Of a stretch of DNA of 64,000 bases, positions 60,892 to 64,000 are shown piece by piece; position 1 is the first letter of the stretch; each line of letters starts with the position of its first letter. A program made the position numbers and the translations under genes. The stretch is taken from assembly GCA_964370065.1 (NCBI GenBank), contig CAYJGK010000002.1, forward strand, positions 1 to 64,000. Direction: 5' to 3'. The notes under the pieces were generated by a model. That model was not told the DNA's origin and ran no database searches. It was given only the letters and a program-made list of their open reading frames with translations. This DNA is from CAMQRS01 sp964370065. GTDB lineage: Bacteria > Bacillota_I > Bacilli_A > Erysipelotrichales > Erysipelotrichaceae.

Positions 60892-62652
60892 ATGATATAT
60901 AGAAATAGTAAGATAATAATTAGTGCATGTCTAGTTGTCGCACTTGGTTTAATTGGAATGAGCCAATCATTCGCTAATGAAGATGTGGTGAATGAAGGTA
61001 GCCAAACAAATTTTGAAGTCGGTGAAACATTGGAAGAAAATCATGTGTTTACCACTTTAGACATGGAAGGAAATGTGATTGAACTAGATGTAGAAGCTTT
61101 GGAAGAAAGTACAATCCAAGAACAAACACAAATCCAAGCTATGGGACCAATCGGGGGGACAAGTAGATCGATTATGACGGGTGTCGTAAACTTTAAAGTA
61201 AAAGCAAGTTCCATGTTAAATACATCGTATACAATTGATGGAACAGGCGCAACAGGATACACAAATGGATACTATGGTGCGGATGCCCTTTATTTAGGGC
61301 ACAGTAGTGATGGAACAAAAGTAAAGTTTATGCTATCTGGTGTTGTAGGTTGGGTAGCCGCTGATGAAGTACAGGTCATGGCGTATGATAGTGGACTAAA
61401 CGTTAGTTATTATCAAGAAGTGAATGGGCGTTTGTATCATTATATTTCACATAGCATTAGTAGTCCAAGCTCGTATTATGCGATTCAAGTAGGATATGAG
61501 CAAGCCTATTTACAATCAAATGTTAAATACTATAGTTATGATGGAAATTATTTCTATTCTAGTTATGAGGCATTATCAAATGACTTAAGAAATAATACAA
61601 ATGTGAATGCTGTAAATAGAACAGAACCGTATTATAATTATTATCAATATCTTTCACATCGTAGTACCACATCATTTAGTGCTGCGCAATTAAACTCAAG
61701 AATTACAACAGGGGCTAATGGAAGAGTGAGTACGATGTTGCAGACAGGACAAACATTTATTGATAACCAAAATACATATGGTGTTAATGCTGCTCTAATG
61801 GTAGGAGTAGCAGCTAATGAAAGTAGTTGGGGAACAAGTTATTATGCAACTACTAAAAATAATTTATTTGGACATGCAGCTTATGATTCAAGTCCAGATT
61901 CGGCAAGTGGCTATGGAAGTGTCGCTGAAAGTATTAATTATCATGCCAATGTATTTATTTCAATTGGCTATTTAGACCCCAAAGATTACTCTGGTAGATA
62001 TAAAGGATCTCACTTAGGGAATAAAGCAAGTGGAGTGAATGTTAAATACGCATCTGATCCTTATTGGGGAGAAAAAGCAGCTGCTGTTGTATGGAGTATT
62101 GCTAATGCCAATCCATCCATTAAAGATTATCAAAATGAGACAATTGCGATTAAACCAGGAATTTCATCAGCCAATATAAGAAAAGAACCAACAACGAATG
62201 CAACGGTTTTGTACCAAACCGGACCTTATGATGATTACCCATTTATTATTTTAGACACGGTATCGGGTGAATCCATTAACGGAAATTCGACATGGTATAA
62301 AATCCAAGCCGATCCTACTTTATCGGCGGATCGTTCACATATGACACAAGATGTTGGAGTGTATGATTTTAATAACGCTTATGCCTATATTCATTCAAGT
62401 TTAGTGATTGTTCCACATGAGCAAACAGAAACGCCTTCCACACCAGATCCTGTTCGTACAGGAGATGTGAATGCTGATGGAAATATTTCACCTGTTGATT
62501 ATATGTATATAAAAATGCATATTCTAGGAAGTACGCCTCTAAGTGGTGAACCTTTAAAAAGAGCAGATGTAGATAATTCTGGTAAAATTACACCTGCAGA
62601 TTATATGCATATTAAAAACTACATCTTAGGTAGAGAAAGTATTATTAAGTAG
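60892..62652 (+). CDS. Secreted N-acetylglucosaminidase with SH3-like and dockerin domains
   Basis: A 586-residue exported wall hydrolase. The signal peptide is clear (MIYRNSKIIISACLVVALGLIGMSQSFA, in part). An N-terminal region (about 85-165) looks SH3-like. The glucosaminidase domain (about 240-420) has LMVGVAANESSWGTSYYA with the catalytic Glu, TKNNLFGHAAYD, YGSVAESINYHANVF and ASDPYWGEKAA. A second SH3-like stretch (about 425-505) and a type I dockerin close the protein: GDVNADGNISPVDYMYIKMHILG and ADVDNSGKITPADYMHIKNYILG (both abridged in function to calcium loops D-N-D-N). The ATG follows GTGAGG. It probably trims peptidoglycan and docks to a cohesin-like surface partner. Confidence 0.9.
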   Translation: MIYRNSKIIISACLVVALGLIGMSQSFANEDVVNEGSQTNFEVGETLEENHVFTTLDMEGNVIELDVEALEESTIQEQTQIQAMGPIGGTSRSIMTGVVNFKVKASSMLNTSYTIDGTGATGYTNGYYGADALYLGHSSDGTKVKFMLSGVVGWVAADEVQVMAYDSGLNVSYYQEVNGRLYHYISHSISSPSSYYAIQVGYEQAYLQSNVKYYSYDGNYFYSSYEALSNDLRNNTNVNAVNRTEPYYNYYQYLSHRSTTSFSAAQLNSRITTGANGRVSTMLQTGQTFIDNQNTYGVNAALMVGVAANESSWGTSYYATTKNNLFGHAAYDSSPDSASGYGSVAESINYHANVFISIGYLDPKDYSGRYKGSHLGNKASGVNVKYASDPYWGEKAAAVVWSIANANPSIKDYQNETIAIKPGISSANIRKEPTTNATVLYQTGPYDDYPFIILDTVSGESINGNSTWYKIQADPTLSADRSHMTQDVGVYDFNNAYAYIHSSLVIVPHEQTETPSTPDPVRTGDVNADGNISPVDYMYIKMHILGSTPLSGEPLKRADVDNSGKITPADYMHIKNYILGRESIIK

Positions 62653-62663
62653 GTAAACTAAAA

Positions 62664-64000
62664 ATGACAAAAAAAATTAAAATATTATTATGTGGATTTT
62701 TAATGTTTAGTGCTTTAACTTTACATTTATCGATTGTATCAGCTGCTTCATTTTATATAAGCGCTCCCGCATCGGTATCCCCTAATCAAGCATTTTCGAT
62801 TGCGTTAAATGTGTCAGGTGGGGAAGGTAATTTCACTGTAAGTGTTTCAGGAGCAGGAACGTTAACGGGAAGTTCAAATATTTGGTCAGATGGAAGTACC
62901 ACTATTCAAGCTGGTTCATCAGGTGTTATTTATGTAACAGTAACTAATGAGATGTTTTCTACACCAGATTTCAATGAAACGCCACTTGGAACGCAATCTG
63001 TTGCTATTCAAATTACCCAACCAGTACAGCCTGGTGGGGGAGGAACCACAGGAGGATCAACAGGAGGATCAACAGGTGGAAGCACAGAAACAGAACCTGA
63101 AAAAGAAGTAGAAGACTTAACTCTGAGTGAGTTAAGTATCTCTTCGGGAGTGTTAAGTCCTGTATTCACACCTGAAAATACAACATATTCTGTCGATTTA
63201 GAAGCAGAAACAAAAGAAATAGCAATAGAAGCGAGTGCAGCAAGCAGTGAAGTCTCTGTAACGGGGACAGGAACGCATGCACTTGTTGAAGGTAATAATA
63301 CGTTAAATATTACGACAAGTGATGGTGTAGGAAATACCAAGACATACATAATAAATGTATATGTAGAACAATCACCCAAGGCAGTTGTAGATGTAGATGG
63401 GAAGGGTGAATTAGGGGTTTTAACTTTAGATAGAGCACCTCTATTAGAAAATTTTGAAAAAATAACAGTCACTGTAGCAGGACAAGAAGTAGAAGCGTAT
63501 AATGGTACGCTTGCAGGCATCGTATTACTGTATATGAGCAATGCAGAGAATGTGAAGAACTTCTATATTTTTGATCCAGAAACAGAAGAGATTAAATCGA
63601 TTTATAAACCAGTTGCTATTTTAGGGGTGAACTATGCAATAGTTGATATGCCTAAAAACTTACAAGAGTTAACAGGATTTAAATATACTAAAATAGAAAT
63701 TGAAGGTAATGAATACGATGGATTAGTATATGAAGATAAAACATATAGTGATTATAGCTTAATATATTTAATGGATGAACAAGGAAATTCAAATTTATAT
63801 CAATATGAATCTACGAAAAAGACATTACAACTGTATGCCAATACAGCGCCGATTAGCCAATCAGACTATGAAAACTTAACAAAAAAAGAAAAATATATAC
63901 CTATTTTACTTAGCATAAGTATTGCAGCGACTATTTTATTTTTCATTGGGTTCATAGCGTACTTATTAGAACGTAAACAAATTAGAAAGTTAAGAAAACA
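62664..64000 (+). CDS. Membrane-anchored surface protein with cadherin-like beta-sandwich domain (partial)
   Basis: The frame is open from ATG 62664 to the window end (445 codons), starting 11 nt after the glucosaminidase stop with a weak AGG site. Signal peptide: MTKKIKILLCGFLMFSALTL to SAAS. Then come a beta-rich domain (about 28-115), a Gly/Ser/Thr linker (GGGGTTGGSTGGST, about 118-133), a cadherin-like beta-sandwich domain (LSELSISSGVLSPVFTPENT to TYIINVYVE, about 150-233) and a further domain. A transmembrane helix follows (IPILLSISIAATILFFIGFIAYLL, about 411-434) with a basic tail. No LPxTG motif is seen. Being next to a dockerin protein, its first domain may act as the docking partner; this is only inference. 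Confidence 0.82.
   Translation, partial: MTKKIKILLCGFLMFSALTLHLSIVSAASFYISAPASVSPNQAFSIALNVSGGEGNFTVSVSGAGTLTGSSNIWSDGSTTIQAGSSGVIYVTVTNEMFSTPDFNETPLGTQSVAIQITQPVQPGGGGTTGGSTGGSTGGSTETEPEKEVEDLTLSELSISSGVLSPVFTPENTTYSVDLEAETKEIAIEASAASSEVSVTGTGTHALVEGNNTLNITTSDGVGNTKTYIINVYVEQSPKAVVDVDGKGELGVLTLDRAPLLENFEKITVTVAGQEVEAYNGTLAGIVLLYMSNAENVKNFYIFDPETEEIKSIYKPVAILGVNYAIVDMPKNLQELTGFKYTKIEIEGNEYDGLVYEDKTYSDYSLIYLMDEQGNSNLYQYESTKKTLQLYANTAPISQSDYENLTKKEKYIPILLSISIAATILFFIGFIAYLLERKQIRKLRK

Noticed and set aside
63060..63082. GGATCAACA direct repeats as possible CRISPR or satellite
   Set aside because: They encode the Gly-Ser-Thr linker of the surface protein; no spacers or further copies.
63008..63541. 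A 177-residue minus-strand open frame rich in Pro, Ser and Val
   Set aside because: It mirrors the linker and cadherin-like domain of the plus-strand surface protein, which has a signal peptide and recognisable domains. The minus frame has no ribosome binding site.

Overview
The window is AT-rich, densely packed chromosomal DNA from a low-GC Gram-positive bacterium (Bacillota). Support for this comes from strong AGGAGG-type ribosome binding sites, a glmS ribozyme, a T-box leader before thrS, a cdaA-cdaR-glmM operon, a B. subtilis-type split adaA/adaB pair, and AT-rich intrinsic terminators. The dockerin-bearing glucosaminidase and the short threonyl-tRNA synthetase would fit an Erysipelotrichia-like gut lineage, but I cannot fix the taxon from sequence alone. 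I saw no tRNA, rRNA, CRISPR array, intact insertion sequence or prophage.

Layout. 0-9 kb: a GNAT acetyltransferase, a 59-residue winged-helix-like protein, a Cof-type phosphatase, the c-di-AMP/cell-wall operon cdaA-cdaR-glmM, an AI-2E-family permease and a two-component system. 9-14.7 kb: DNA-repair and salvage genes (a DUF1848 protein, adaA-adaB, a GNAT, deoD-HAD-mutY). 14.7-23 kb: a LicD-family enzyme, an amidase-fold protein lacking canonical zinc ligands, an ABC-F ATPase, a small membrane protein with a possibly leaderless mRNA, a nucleoid-associated protein, a Wzy/ligase-like protein and a glycosyltransferase. 23-25.2 kb: glmS behind a compact glmS ribozyme.

25.3-51.3 kb is a large surface-glycan locus. 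It holds a Wzx flippase, PssD/PssE-like subunits, about nine other glycosyltransferases, an RgpF-like protein, an ABC exporter (Wzt/Wzm), a WsaF-like rhamnosyltransferase, an epimerase, a DUF2142 protein, a GT2/DUF2304 pair, rfbA-rfbC-rfbB-rfbD for dTDP-L-rhamnose, and manC plus a phosphohexomutase for GDP-mannose. Between the glycosyltransferases and rfbA lies a MerR-methyltransferase fusion. Directly behind it is a textbook MerR-type promoter: 19-bp spacer and a 10-bp-arm palindrome over the spacer. This is the most interesting regulatory arrangement in the window and suggests that dTDP-rhamnose supply is switched by a MerR protein with a methyltransferase sensor domain.

51.3-64 kb: ppx-ppk (polyphosphate); a tightly coupled four-gene operon (two ABC exporter-type half transporters, a YgbA-like protein, a YbaN/DUF454-like protein) behind a perfect 18-bp-arm palindrome that also contains the ribosome binding site; T-box-thrS; a secreted glucosaminidase with a dockerin; and a membrane-anchored beta-sandwich protein running off the window. 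Overall the window joins amino-sugar supply (GlmM, GlmS), nucleotide-sugar synthesis, glycan assembly and export, and envelope remodelling.
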